A stretch of 64,000 bases of DNA from Actinomadura rudentiformis (GTDB lineage Bacteria > Actinomycetota > Actinomycetes > Streptosporangiales > Streptosporangiaceae). Within the stretch, counting starts at the first letter, position 1. Each line of letters starts with the position of its first letter. The stretch is taken from positions 281,173-345,172 of the forward strand of contig NZ_WBMT01000012.1 of assembly GCF_008923185.1 (NCBI RefSeq), in the 5' to 3' direction. A program made the position numbers and the translations under genes. The notes below the pieces were generated by a model. The model was given only the letters and a program-made list of their open reading frames with translations, was not told the DNA's origin and made no database searches. Shown in pieces: positions 1-7,152 of the stretch.

Positions 1-80
1 TCGCGCAGGTCCGCGTACACCTCGTACGGATCTTGGTTGAACGCGCGGCCGAAGAACATCTCTGCGGAAAGAACGGCCAT
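1..80 (-). CDS. Cytochrome P450, N-terminal fragment cut by the window edge
   Basis: Reading the minus strand from an ATG at 80, 26 codons are open to the window edge. They contain a phenylalanine-rich start and the segment NQDPYEVYADLR, which is the characteristic N-terminal DP-Y-x-x-Y-x-x-LR pattern of bacterial CYP monooxygenases. A GGGAG ribosome binding site lies about 5 bases upstream of the ATG. The gene follows the SGNH hydrolase with a 43-base gap and is probably co-transcribed with it. In a macrolactam cluster such a P450 would be a candidate tailoring hydroxylase, but the heme-binding region is outside the window, so activity and role cannot be judged here. Confidence 0.7.
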   Translation of the reverse strand, partial: MAVLSAEMFFGRAFNQDPYEVYADLR

Positions 81-123
81 CAACGCTCCCTCTCCAAACG
101 ACGTTCCCCTCGGGTGGCTTCGG

Positions 124-906
124 TCAGGGAGCGGGCTGTGTGTCGCGCACGGGAAGGAGGTCTGGGCGCTTGGCCACCCGGCCGTCGCCGGACGAGCGGC
201 CGCGCAGGCGGCGCATCACCCAGGGGCCCAGGAAGCTGCCGACCCAGAACGCCTCATTGCCGACGCGGCGCAGGGTGCCGATGGGCCTCGCGGCTGGAAG
301 CGGATTCGTCCACGAGTCGTCGCTGTCCGGCAGGCCGAGCGCGTGGGCCGCGGCGGCGGCCATCAGGGCGTGCCCGAGGGGCGCGGCGTGGATCCGGTCG
401 GGACTCCACAACCGTGCGTCGCAGGTCACGGCATGCGGAAAGGCGTCGACGACGATGACCCCATGCCGGCGCGCCGCGTCCCGGATGCCCGCGTTGAGCT
501 CCAGCACCCGCGGCCGCAGCCGCGCCACGACCGGTGCGATCTTCGCGATGTCGGGGAAGGTGAACGTGACCACCTGGGCACCCTGGCCGGTCAGTGCCGC
601 GAACATCGCCTCCAGCTCACCCGTCACCGCCGCCGCGTCGAAGCCCGGCCGGACCAGGTCGTTCATCCCCGCCATGACCGAGGCCAGATCCGGCTTGAGG
701 GCCAGTGCGGGCGCCAGCTGTTCGGCTCTGACCTGAGCCGCGAGCTTGCCCCGTACCGCCAGGTTGGCATAGGTCACCGCCGGCTCGGTCGCCGCAAGCA
801 GTTCGGCCAGGCGGTCCGCCCACCCCCGGTAGCCCGTGAGCTCGTCACCGTCCATGAGCCCCTCGGACTGGCTGTCTCCGATCGCGACATACCGCAGGTA
901 GGACAT
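124..906 (-). CDS. SGNH/GDSL-family hydrolase
   Basis: Encodes about 260 residues with the four SGNH blocks in order: GDS with the nucleophile Ser12, a YANLAVRG block supplying the oxyanion glycine, GMND with the block III asparagine, and a C-terminal D-R-I-H segment with the catalytic Asp/His pair. No signal peptide or membrane segment is evident, so the enzyme is probably cytoplasmic. The ATG at 906 is preferred over an upstream in-frame TTG at 924 because AGGTGG sits about 8 bases before the ATG. It is upstream of the P450 fragment on the same strand and divergent from the VinK-like gene. The family hydrolyses esters of many kinds; its substrate here is unknown, and it may lie at or just beyond the functional border of the cluster. 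Confidence 0.8.
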   Translation of the reverse strand: MSYLRYVAIGDSQSEGLMDGDELTGYRGWADRLAELLAATEPAVTYANLAVRGKLAAQVRAEQLAPALALKPDLASVMAGMNDLVRPGFDAAAVTGELEAMFAALTGQGAQVVTFTFPDIAKIAPVVARLRPRVLELNAGIRDAARRHGVIVVDAFPHAVTCDARLWSPDRIHAAPLGHALMAAAAAHALGLPDSDDSWTNPLPAARPIGTLRRVGNEAFWVGSFLGPWVMRRLRGRSSGDGRVAKRPDLLPVRDTQPAP

Positions 907-981
907 GGCGAGCCACCTAGTCAAAAATTGGAATATTCCATCTGCGGGTCATCGTACTGGACAATCTGGACTATGAGGAGT

Positions 982-1026
982 TAGGGGAACGTAGGGGTTC
1001 TCCGGGGATGAGGCGATCAGCAGGCT
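982..1026 (+). promoter_or_regulatory. Predicted activator-dependent promoter of the VinK-like gene
   Basis: Two perfect TAGGGG boxes start at 982 and 992 (10 bp period). After 23 bases comes the -10-like hexamer CAGGCT (1021-1026), and the ATG of the next gene starts 6 bases later at 1033. There is no good -35 hexamer and no Shine-Dalgarno sequence, so the transcript is probably leaderless. A third G-run (1004-1013) follows the same 10 bp phase. The same arrangement recurs at nine other places in the window. Confidence 0.6.
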
Positions 1027-1032
1027 GGGCCC

Positions 1033-1953
1033 ATGGAACCCGATGTTCGCACGGGCAGCGCCGTCGTCTTTCCGGGAATGGGCCCGTCGAGTTTCGCCGA
1101 CGTGGCGCGGTTCATGCTCATCAATCCAGCGGCGCGGAAGCTGGTGAAGGCCGCTGACGAGGTCCTCGGCTACTCGCTGGTCGACCGGTACCGCGAGAAC
1201 GACGGCGACTACAGCGAATATGCGCAGGTGGCGTTCTTCGTCAACTGCCTGGCGCTCGCCGGGGAAGGGCTCGACCCCGAGGTGTGCACCGGCCCGAGCT
1301 TCGGCGGGAAGATGGCGGCGGTCTACTCGGGGGCCCTGTCGTTCGACGACGGCGTGTGGATGACCTCGCGGTGGGCTCGGTGCCTTGACGAGTACTTCGC
1401 CGAGGAGCACGGCGAGCTGATCACCCATTCGTTCGCACGGACTCCGCCAGAGCGGCTGGGCGAGATCCTGGCCGAGTTGGACGCGCGGGGCACGTGGCAC
1501 GAGATCTCGTGTCACGTCGACGACGACTTCACGATGCTCACCCTCGGCCAGAACGAGCTGGAGTGGCTGGAGAAGAGGCTGCGGCAGGCCGGGGGGCTGC
1601 CGCTCTACTCGATGTATCCGCCGATGCACGCGAGCGTCTTCGCGCCGCTGCGGGAGAAGATGGAGAACGAGGTCTTCCGTGAGCTGACGTTCTCCGATCC
1701 CGCGCTACCAGTGATCGCGGACCAGGACGGGGCCGTGCTGGAGACCGGGGCGCAGGTCCGGGAGATGTTGCTGGACGGGCTCGTCCGGGCGGTGCGGTGG
1801 CCCGACGTGGTGGCCGCCCTGAAGGCGCGGGGGATCGGGCGGCTCGACGTCGCCGGGCCGGATCGGCTGTTCGGCCGGGTGCCGTGCACGACACGGAACT
1901 TCGAGGTCGTCCGGCACGATCCTCGATCGGCCACCCGGCCGCGCCGACGCTGA
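1033..1953 (+). CDS. VinK-like stand-alone acyltransferase (dipeptidyl-ACP to PKS loading ACP)
   Basis: This 306-residue protein belongs to the malonyl-CoA:ACP transacylase fold. It has an N-terminal FPGMG motif (like FPGQG of AT domains), the nucleophile motif GPSFGG with Ser89, and a PPMHA segment with the probable catalytic His199. Discrete ATs of this size in macrolactam clusters (VinK of vicenistatin is the model) do not load malonate; they move an aminoacyl-beta-aminoacyl group from a discrete ACP to the ACP at the start of the PKS. The convergent neighbour is exactly such an ACP, 2 bases away, and the PKS at 8453 begins with a KS-less ACP, so both partners are present. The start codon is the ATG at 1033; no ribosome binding site is visible, consistent with a leaderless transcript. 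Confidence 0.85.
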   Translation: MEPDVRTGSAVVFPGMGPSSFADVARFMLINPAARKLVKAADEVLGYSLVDRYRENDGDYSEYAQVAFFVNCLALAGEGLDPEVCTGPSFGGKMAAVYSGALSFDDGVWMTSRWARCLDEYFAEEHGELITHSFARTPPERLGEILAELDARGTWHEISCHVDDDFTMLTLGQNELEWLEKRLRQAGGLPLYSMYPPMHASVFAPLREKMENEVFRELTFSDPALPVIADQDGAVLETGAQVREMLLDGLVRAVRWPDVVAALKARGIGRLDVAGPDRLFGRVPCTTRNFEVVRHDPRSATRPRRR

Positions 1954-1955
1954 TG

Positions 1956-2192
1956 TCACGTCATCTGGGTGAGCGTCTTCCAGAGAGTGGCGGGGGTGGC
2001 GAAGGTCTCCATGGTGAGCGCGTCGTCGACGAAGCGGACGCCGTAGGTGCCTTCGAGCAGGGCCAGCAGTTCGACGGTGCCCAGCGAGTCCAGGCCGAGG
2101 TCGCGCAGGCTCGCGTCGGCCCCGAGCTCCTCGTCCGGCTCGATGAAGGGCAGGAATCCGCGCAGAATGTCCTCGAATTGTGCATCCCACAT
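1956..2192 (-). CDS. Discrete acyl carrier protein for the beta-amino acid starter (VinL-like)
   Basis: A 78-residue acidic carrier protein with the phosphopantetheine motif LGLDSLGTVELL; Ser36 is the attachment site. Length and composition fit a free-standing ACP. In the vicenistatin-type pathway this protein carries the beta-amino acid through ligation, decarboxylation and aminoacylation until VinK transfers it to the PKS. It is the only discrete ACP in the window and lies between the acyltransferase (convergent, 2-base gap) and the amino acid ligase (divergent). The ATG at 2192 has a GGGAG ribosome binding site about 6 bases upstream. Confidence 0.9.
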   Translation of the reverse strand: MWDAQFEDILRGFLPFIEPDEELGADASLRDLGLDSLGTVELLALLEGTYGVRFVDDALTMETFATPATLWKTLTQMT

Positions 2193-2233
2193 GGCTACTC
2201 CCTGGGTCTTTCGACTTTTTGTGCGCTGTCACC

Positions 2234-2279
2234 ACTTAATGCGGTCGCCGGGGAATGGGACAACCCTTGGCGACCCCTA
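2234..2279 (-). promoter_or_regulatory. Predicted promoter of the discrete ACP gene
   Basis: On the minus strand TAGGGG (2279-2274) is followed 10 bp later by CAAGGG (2269-2264). A weak -10-like TTAAGT lies at 2239-2234, leaving a short leader before the ACP gene. The order of the two boxes is reversed compared with the other sites (the weaker box is promoter-proximal), so this is one of the less certain members. The divergent ligase gene at 2293 could also be affected. Confidence 0.4.
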
Positions 2280-2292
2280 TGGAGGGACTCCG

Positions 2293-3819
2293 ATGAATGA
2301 CCAGGCATTGCACGCGCGATTCATGCGAGGGCTCGGCAAGGCGCCACGACAGGTCGCCGTGCGGGTGGGGGCCGATTCGCTCACCTACGAGGAACTGCAC
2401 GAGCGGGCGGCGCTGTGGGCGGGCGCGCTGCTGGCGAGCGCGGACGAGCGCCCGCGGCAGGTCGGCGTGCTGGCGGCGAAGAGCCTCGACGCCTACGCGG
2501 CGGTGCTCGCGGCACTCTACGCGGGGGCCACGGTCGTGCCGCTGAACCCCGGCTTCCCGGCGGCGCGGATCCGGCGGATGCTGGAGTTTGCGGACGTGTC
2601 GGCCGTCGTCGCCGACGAGCGTGGGCTGGACGCGTTGCCGCACGTGCTGGACGCCGGATTCGCCCCGCCGGTGCTGGCGGCCGGCGGGCGGATGCCGGTC
2701 TCGGCGGTCGCCGCGCAGGTGCCGGTCACGGCGGCGGGCGCGCTGAGCGAGCCCTGTGCGGTACGGGGAGACGACGTCGCGTACGTCCTGTTCACCTCCG
2801 GGTCGACGGGCAGGCCGAAGGGCGTGCCGATCACGCACGGGAACATGGCCCACTACTTCGGGCTCCTCGACCGGCGGTACGACTTCAACGCCGATGACGT
2901 GTTCTCGCAGACGTTCGACCTCAACTTCGACTGCGCCACGTTCGACATCTTCTGCGCCTGGGGAGCGGGTGCCGCGGTGCACGCCGTGCCGCCGCAGGCG
3001 TACCGGGACATGCCCGCGTTCGTCGAGGAGCGGGGGATGACGGTGTGGTTCTCGACCCCGAGCGCCATCTCCCTGGTGCGTCGGCTCGGCGGTCTCGGAG
3101 CGGGCACGATGCCGTCGTTGCGGTGGAGCTTCTTCGCAGGGGAGGCGCTGAGGTGCGCCGACGCGGCCGGCTGGCAGGAGGCGGCGGACGGGTCGACGGT
3201 GGAGAACCTCTACGGGCCGACCGAGCTGACCGTCACGGTGACCGGGCATCGCTGGGATCCGGAGATCTCGCCCGGACTCGGCGTGAACGGGATCGTTCCC
3301 ATAGGCCGGCCGCACGACGGCCACGACCACCTGCTGCTCGACGAGCATGACGGCGAGGGTGAGCTGTGCGTCGCCGGGCCCCAGCTGACGCCGGGATATC
3401 TCGATCCGGCCGACAACGAGGGCAGGTACCTGGAGCGGGACGGACGGACCTGGTACCGGACGGGTGACCGGGTGCGGTGCCTGGGCAACGGGGAACTGGC
3501 CTACCTGGGGCGGCTGGACTCGCAGGTGCAGGTCCAGGGCGTACGCGTCGAACTCCCCGAGATCGAGCACGCGCTGCGGGGTTGTGACGGGGTGGAGGAC
3601 GCCGTCGTCGTGCTGGGGGAGAGCACCGCCGGGGGCGATGAGCTCGTCGCCTTCTACACCGGTGCGCGGACGGGCCCGGGTGAGCTGGCGGCGCGGTTGC
3701 GGGAGACCCTCCCGGCCGCGATCGTGCCGCGGCGCTACCGGTATCTGCGCGACTTCCCACTGAATTCCAATCGGAAAATCGACCGCCGTTCGCTGGCCGC
3801 GGAGGCTAGGGGCTCTTAG
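2293..3819 (+). CDS. VinM-like amino acid ligase (adds protecting aminoacyl group to starter-ACP)
   Basis: A 508-residue stand-alone adenylation enzyme of the ANL superfamily. Core motifs are in order: A3 (TSGSTGRPKG near residue 170), A5 (NLYGPTELT), A7 (YRTGDRV), A8 (GRLDSQVQVQGVRVELPE) and A10 with the catalytic lysine (NSNRKIDR, Lys495). No carrier or condensation domain is attached. In vicenistatin-type pathways this enzyme adenylates L-alanine and attaches it to the amine of the ACP-bound starter as a temporary cap, which the amidase at 34492 would later remove. The residue used here cannot be read from the sequence. Start: ATG at 2293 with GGAGGG at 2281-2286. Its stop codon TAG lies inside the promoter boxes of the next operon. 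Confidence 0.85.
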   Translation: MNDQALHARFMRGLGKAPRQVAVRVGADSLTYEELHERAALWAGALLASADERPRQVGVLAAKSLDAYAAVLAALYAGATVVPLNPGFPAARIRRMLEFADVSAVVADERGLDALPHVLDAGFAPPVLAAGGRMPVSAVAAQVPVTAAGALSEPCAVRGDDVAYVLFTSGSTGRPKGVPITHGNMAHYFGLLDRRYDFNADDVFSQTFDLNFDCATFDIFCAWGAGAAVHAVPPQAYRDMPAFVEERGMTVWFSTPSAISLVRRLGGLGAGTMPSLRWSFFAGEALRCADAAGWQEAADGSTVENLYGPTELTVTVTGHRWDPEISPGLGVNGIVPIGRPHDGHDHLLLDEHDGEGELCVAGPQLTPGYLDPADNEGRYLERDGRTWYRTGDRVRCLGNGELAYLGRLDSQVQVQGVRVELPEIEHALRGCDGVEDAVVVLGESTAGGDELVAFYTGARTGPGELAARLRETLPAAIVPRRYRYLRDFPLNSNRKIDRRSLAAEARGS

Positions 3820-3852
3820 GGGTGTGGGTGTGAGGCGGCCCCTGCCTACATT
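3807..3852 (+). promoter_or_regulatory. Predicted promoter of the starter-unit/PKS operon, overlapping the end of the preceding gene
   Basis: TAGGGG boxes start at 3807 and 3817; the second includes the TAG stop codon of the ligase gene. After 24 bases the hexamer TACATT (3847-3852) fits the TANNNT -10 consensus. Transcription would start near 3859 and read through four starter genes into the first PKS, ending at the hairpin at 23956. Confidence 0.6.
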
Positions 3853-3914
3853 TTCTGGTATCGCAGTCCAAAATATGTGTGCCTTTTGGGTGCGCATTTT
3901 CCTGTCATAGGGGA

Positions 3915-5429
3915 ATGGCGTTGGAAGCGCAGCTGATCCACGATCTGTTGTACGACGCGGTGTCGACCGCGCCGGACGTGCCCGCCATCCGAGACGCCAC
4001 CGGGGTGTGGTCCTACCGAGAACTGTCCGAAGCGAGCCACGCGTTCGCCCGCTGGCTGCGGGCGCGGGGCCTGCGGCCGGGCGATCGCCTGGTCGTGCGA
4101 CTGCCGAGCCGCCGCGAGTTGGTGGCCATGTTCTACGGCGCGAGCCGGTGCGGGGTGGTCTTCGTGCCGCTCAACCCGGCGATGAAGACGTTCCATCTCT
4201 CGTCCGTGCTGGCCAATGCCGAGCCGGCTCTCGTCGTGGGCGAGGGAGAGGGGCTCGGGAGCCTCCGGGCGGCCACCGAAGCGCCGGTCCGGGACGCACG
4301 CGAGATCTGGGCCGAGGTCGCGGGGACGGCGGGGCAGGGACGCGGTGCCGATGCCGACGACGACGTCGACGTCCGGCCGGACGACCTCGCGGTACTGATC
4401 TACACCTCCGGCAGCACCTCGGCGCCCAAGGCGGTGATGTGCGCGCACGCCCAGGTCGTCTTCGCAACGGCGGCGATGCAGGCGGAGCTGGGGTACCGGC
4501 CGGACGACGTGGTCTTCTGCCGCTTTCCGATCTCGTGGGACTACGGCCTCTACAAGGTGCTGATGTCGGCGGTCGGGCGGTGCGAGCTCGTGCTGGCGGG
4601 TGAGGAGGGGGACCTCACGCTGCTGCGGCGGATGCGGGAGGTCGGCGCGACGATCGTGCCGATCGTGCCGTCGTTCGCCGCGATGGTCGTCACGATGGCC
4701 GGGCGGGACGGCGCGGCGCCGCCGCCGGTCCGGATGTTCACCAACACGGGCGCGGCGCTGCCTGCCGCCACCATCGACGCCCTCCGGGACCGCTTCCCCG
4801 GGGCCCGGGTGGTCCGCCAGTTCGGGCTGACCGAGTGCAAGAGGATCTCGATCATGCCTCCGGAGCAGGACCGGGAACGGCCAGGCTCGGTCGGCCGTCC
4901 GCTGCGCGGCACCACCGTGGAGATCCTCGGCCCCGACGGCGCGCCGGTGCCGGCCGGGGAGGTCGGTGAGATCGTCGTGAGCGGACCGCACGTCATGCCC
5001 GGCTACTGGAGGCTGCCGGAGCTCACGGCCCGGACGTTCCGTCCCGATCCGCGCACGGGCACGCCGCGGCTGCACACCGGCGACTACGGGAGCGTCGACG
5101 AGGACGGCTACCTGTACTTCGAGGGCCGCCGCGACGACGTCTTCAAACGCAAGGGCATCCGGATGAGCACCCTGGAGATCGAGGCCGCCGCCATGGACCT
5201 TCCGGGGGTGCGCGGAGCCGCCGCGCTGCCGCCGGGCGAGGGGCGCGACCTGGCGATCGTGGTGGCGGGCGACCTGGCTCCGCGCGAGGTGCTGCGCGGC
5301 CTGGCGGAACGTCTCGAACCCGCGAAGGTGCCGGGCATCTGCAAGGTCGTGGACGAGCTGCCGCTGACCCAGCACGGCAAGAACGCCCGCGACGCGCTCG
5401 CCGGCCTGCTCACGGCGGGCACGCGATGA
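3915..5429 (+). CDS. VinN-like beta-amino acid:ACP ligase (3-methylaspartate-activating adenylation enzyme)
   Basis: About 504 residues of an ANL adenylating enzyme: A3-like TSGSTSAPKAV, A5-like RQFGLTECKR, A7 HTGDYGS, A8 GRRDDVFKRKG and the A10 lysine (QHGKN, Lys489). It is clearly distinct from the VinM-like ligase. In the family, VinN-type enzymes activate 3-methylaspartate or another beta-amino acid and load it on the discrete ACP. The neighbouring mutase genes argue for 3-methylaspartate. The start is uncertain: AGGGGA directly abuts the ATG at 3915 but is correctly spaced for a TTG at 3921; an upstream GTG at 3879 has no binding site. The stop overlaps the next start (ATGA). Confidence 0.85.
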   Translation: MALEAQLIHDLLYDAVSTAPDVPAIRDATGVWSYRELSEASHAFARWLRARGLRPGDRLVVRLPSRRELVAMFYGASRCGVVFVPLNPAMKTFHLSSVLANAEPALVVGEGEGLGSLRAATEAPVRDAREIWAEVAGTAGQGRGADADDDVDVRPDDLAVLIYTSGSTSAPKAVMCAHAQVVFATAAMQAELGYRPDDVVFCRFPISWDYGLYKVLMSAVGRCELVLAGEEGDLTLLRRMREVGATIVPIVPSFAAMVVTMAGRDGAAPPPVRMFTNTGAALPAATIDALRDRFPGARVVRQFGLTECKRISIMPPEQDRERPGSVGRPLRGTTVEILGPDGAPVPAGEVGEIVVSGPHVMPGYWRLPELTARTFRPDPRTGTPRLHTGDYGSVDEDGYLYFEGRRDDVFKRKGIRMSTLEIEAAAMDLPGVRGAAALPPGEGRDLAIVVAGDLAPREVLRGLAERLEPAKVPGICKVVDELPLTQHGKNARDALAGLLTAGTR

Positions 5430-5461
5430 ACGGCCGGCACGCGATGAACGGCCGGTACGCG
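5418..5461 (+). repeat. 18-bp tandem repeat at a gene junction
   Basis: Two 18-base units at 5426-5443 and 5444-5461 differ at one base; the 9 bases before them match the end of the unit. The repeat adds six residues and a duplicate ATG at the start of the decarboxylase and leaves the reading frame intact. Confidence 0.85.
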
Positions 5462-6661
5462 GAGCTGGCCGCCCGGTTCGGGACACCGCTGTACGTGTAC
5501 GACCTCGACGAGGCGGAGGCGGCGCGCCGCGAGCTGGCCGAGGCTCTGCCGGACGGGGTCGAGATCTTCTACGCTCTGAAGGCCAACCCGCATCCCGAAC
5601 TGGTCCGGGCGCTGCGCTGCCGGCCCGAGATCAGCTCCACGGGCGAGCTGGCGGCCGCGCTCGCCGCCGGGGCCGCCGGCGCCGACTGCCTCTACACCGG
5701 ACCGGGCAAGACGGCCGGTGAGCTGCGCGAGGCGATCGCACGCGGCGTCCGGGCGTTCTCCGCCGAGTCCGCCACGGACGTGGAGCACATCGGCGCGGCG
5801 GCGCGGGAGCGGAACGTCGTCGCCGACGTGCTGCTGCGGATCAACGCCGCGTCGGCGAGCGCCACCACCGGGATCCGGATGACGGGCACGCCGACGCAGT
5901 TCGGCTTCGACTGCGAGGCGCTGCCCGCGGTCATGCCCCGGCTCCGGCGCGCGCGGGGCGTACGGCTGGCGGGCCTGCACTTCTTCCCGCTGAGCAACGC
6001 CACGGACGAGGCCGCGCTGACCGGCGAGTTCCAGGCGACGATCGAGCTGGCGGCGCGGCTGGCGGGCGAGCTGGAACTGCCGCTTCGGCTGGTCGACATC
6101 GGTGGCGGGTTCGCGGCGCCGTACGCCGTGCCGGGGCGGCGGGCCTCCTATCCCAAGCTGCGTTCCGACCTGGAGAGCGCCCTCGACCTGCACCTGCACG
6201 GATGGCGCGACGGCGAGCCGCAGATCGCCTGCGAGTCCGGCCGGTACCTGATCAGCGGCGCCGGGACGCTGGTGGCCTCGGTCAGCAACGTCAAGGTCAG
6301 CCGGGGCCGCAAGTTCGTGATCCTGGACGCCGGCATCAACGCCCTCGGCGGCCTGTCCGGGCTGGGCCGGCTGCTGCCCGTCGAGGTCGGGCCGGACTCG
6401 GGCGAACCGGTCGAACGCGCCAGCCTCGTCGGGCCGCTCTGCACGCCCGGCGACATCCTCGGCCGCCAGATCGAGGTGCCGGCGCTCGGCCCGGGCGATC
6501 TGGTGACCGTCCCGAACGTCGGCGCCTACGGGGTGACCGCGAGCCTGCTGGCGTTCCTCGGCAGGCCCGCACCCGTCGAGGTGATCGTGCGGGGCGAGGA
6601 GGTCGTGTCGGTCTCGCGGCTGGAGTACGCCCGCCGCCACCAGGTGAGCAGCAGCGGATGA
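5426..6661 (+). CDS. VinO-like PLP-dependent decarboxylase of the starter unit
   Basis: A 411-residue fold-III PLP decarboxylase of the diaminopimelate/ornithine decarboxylase family. Visible landmarks are the PLP lysine in YALKAN (Lys52), the phosphate-binding GGG segment (VDIGGGF), the CESGRY motif and the C-terminal LCTPGD motif with the catalytic cysteine. In vicenistatin-type pathways it decarboxylates ACP-bound 3-methylaspartate to 3-aminoisobutyryl-ACP. It overlaps the ligase upstream by 4 bases and the mutase subunit downstream by 4 bases. The first 36 bases are two near-identical 18-base units, each beginning with ATG, so the true start may be 5426 or 5444. Confidence 0.87.
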   Translation: MNGRHAMNGRYAELAARFGTPLYVYDLDEAEAARRELAEALPDGVEIFYALKANPHPELVRALRCRPEISSTGELAAALAAGAAGADCLYTGPGKTAGELREAIARGVRAFSAESATDVEHIGAAARERNVVADVLLRINAASASATTGIRMTGTPTQFGFDCEALPAVMPRLRRARGVRLAGLHFFPLSNATDEAALTGEFQATIELAARLAGELELPLRLVDIGGGFAAPYAVPGRRASYPKLRSDLESALDLHLHGWRDGEPQIACESGRYLISGAGTLVASVSNVKVSRGRKFVILDAGINALGGLSGLGRLLPVEVGPDSGEPVERASLVGPLCTPGDILGRQIEVPALGPGDLVTVPNVGAYGVTASLLAFLGRPAPVEVIVRGEEVVSVSRLEYARRHQVSSSG

Positions 6662-7152
6662 GCGACGTCGTGCCCCGTCCCGGGGTCGTGGTGGTGAGCG
6701 GCGTCGCGTCCGACTCGCACACGTGGAATCTGGTCTTCCTCCAGCTGCTCTTGGAGGAGCTGGGGTACGAGGTCGTCAACCTTGGGCCGTGCGTACCCGA
6801 CGACGTCCTGGTCGAGGAGTGCGAACGGCTGGCGCCCGTGATGGTGGTCCTCAGCAGCGTCAACGGGCACGGTCACCAGGACGGCGCGCGGTCTGTCCGG
6901 CGGCTGCGGGCATCACAGCAGCTGGTGGGCCTGCCCATCGCGATCGGCGGGAAGCTCGGCATCCACGAGAAGGACAACGCGGCGCACGTGCGCAAGCTGC
7001 TGGACGCGGGCTTCGACGCCGTCTTCGCCGACGGCGACGAGCGGGTGGTCGACTTCCAGCGGTTCGTCCGCGCCCTTCCGGGCGGTGCTCCAGGACCGGC
7101 CGTGGACGGCGGTGTTCCGGAACCGGCGGTGGACGGCGGCGTTCCGCGATGA
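6658..7152 (+). CDS. B12-binding small subunit of glutamate mutase-like enzyme (VinH/GlmS-like)
   Basis: A 164-residue cobalamin-binding subunit. The N-terminal Rossmann strand (VVVVSGVASDSHTWN) carries the D-x-H pair of the B12 signature; His21 is the probable lower axial cobalt ligand. Position 6 of the DxHxxG motif is Asn rather than Gly. A second landmark is the SSVNGHG loop and the GGKLG segment that contact the cofactor tail. With the large subunit encoded next it should rearrange glutamate to 3-methylaspartate, the precursor of the starter. ATG at 6658 overlaps the decarboxylase stop. The C-terminus ends in a 9-residue tandem repeat (PAVDGGVP twice) that looks like a recent expansion. 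Confidence 0.88.
   Translation: MSDVVPRPGVVVVSGVASDSHTWNLVFLQLLLEELGYEVVNLGPCVPDDVLVEECERLAPVMVVLSSVNGHGHQDGARSVRRLRASQQLVGLPIAIGGKLGIHEKDNAAHVRKLLDAGFDAVFADGDERVVDFQRFVRALPGGAPGPAVDGGVPEPAVDGGVPR
7093..7146 (+). repeat. 27-bp in-frame tandem repeat
   Basis: Two 27-base units (7093-7119, 7120-7146) encode G/E-PAVDGGVP twice at the very end of the mutase small subunit. It is a probable slippage duplication outside the folded B12 domain. Confidence 0.85.

Noticed and set aside
922..924. TTG start for the SGNH hydrolase
   Set aside because: The AGGTGG binding site lies between it and the ATG at 906, so the ATG is the better start.
982..997. SARP-type binding site
   Set aside because: SARP boxes are TCGAGXX-like heptamers with 11- or 22-bp spacing and about 8 bp from the -10; here the boxes are TAGGGG, the period is 10 bp and the distance is 23-24 bp.
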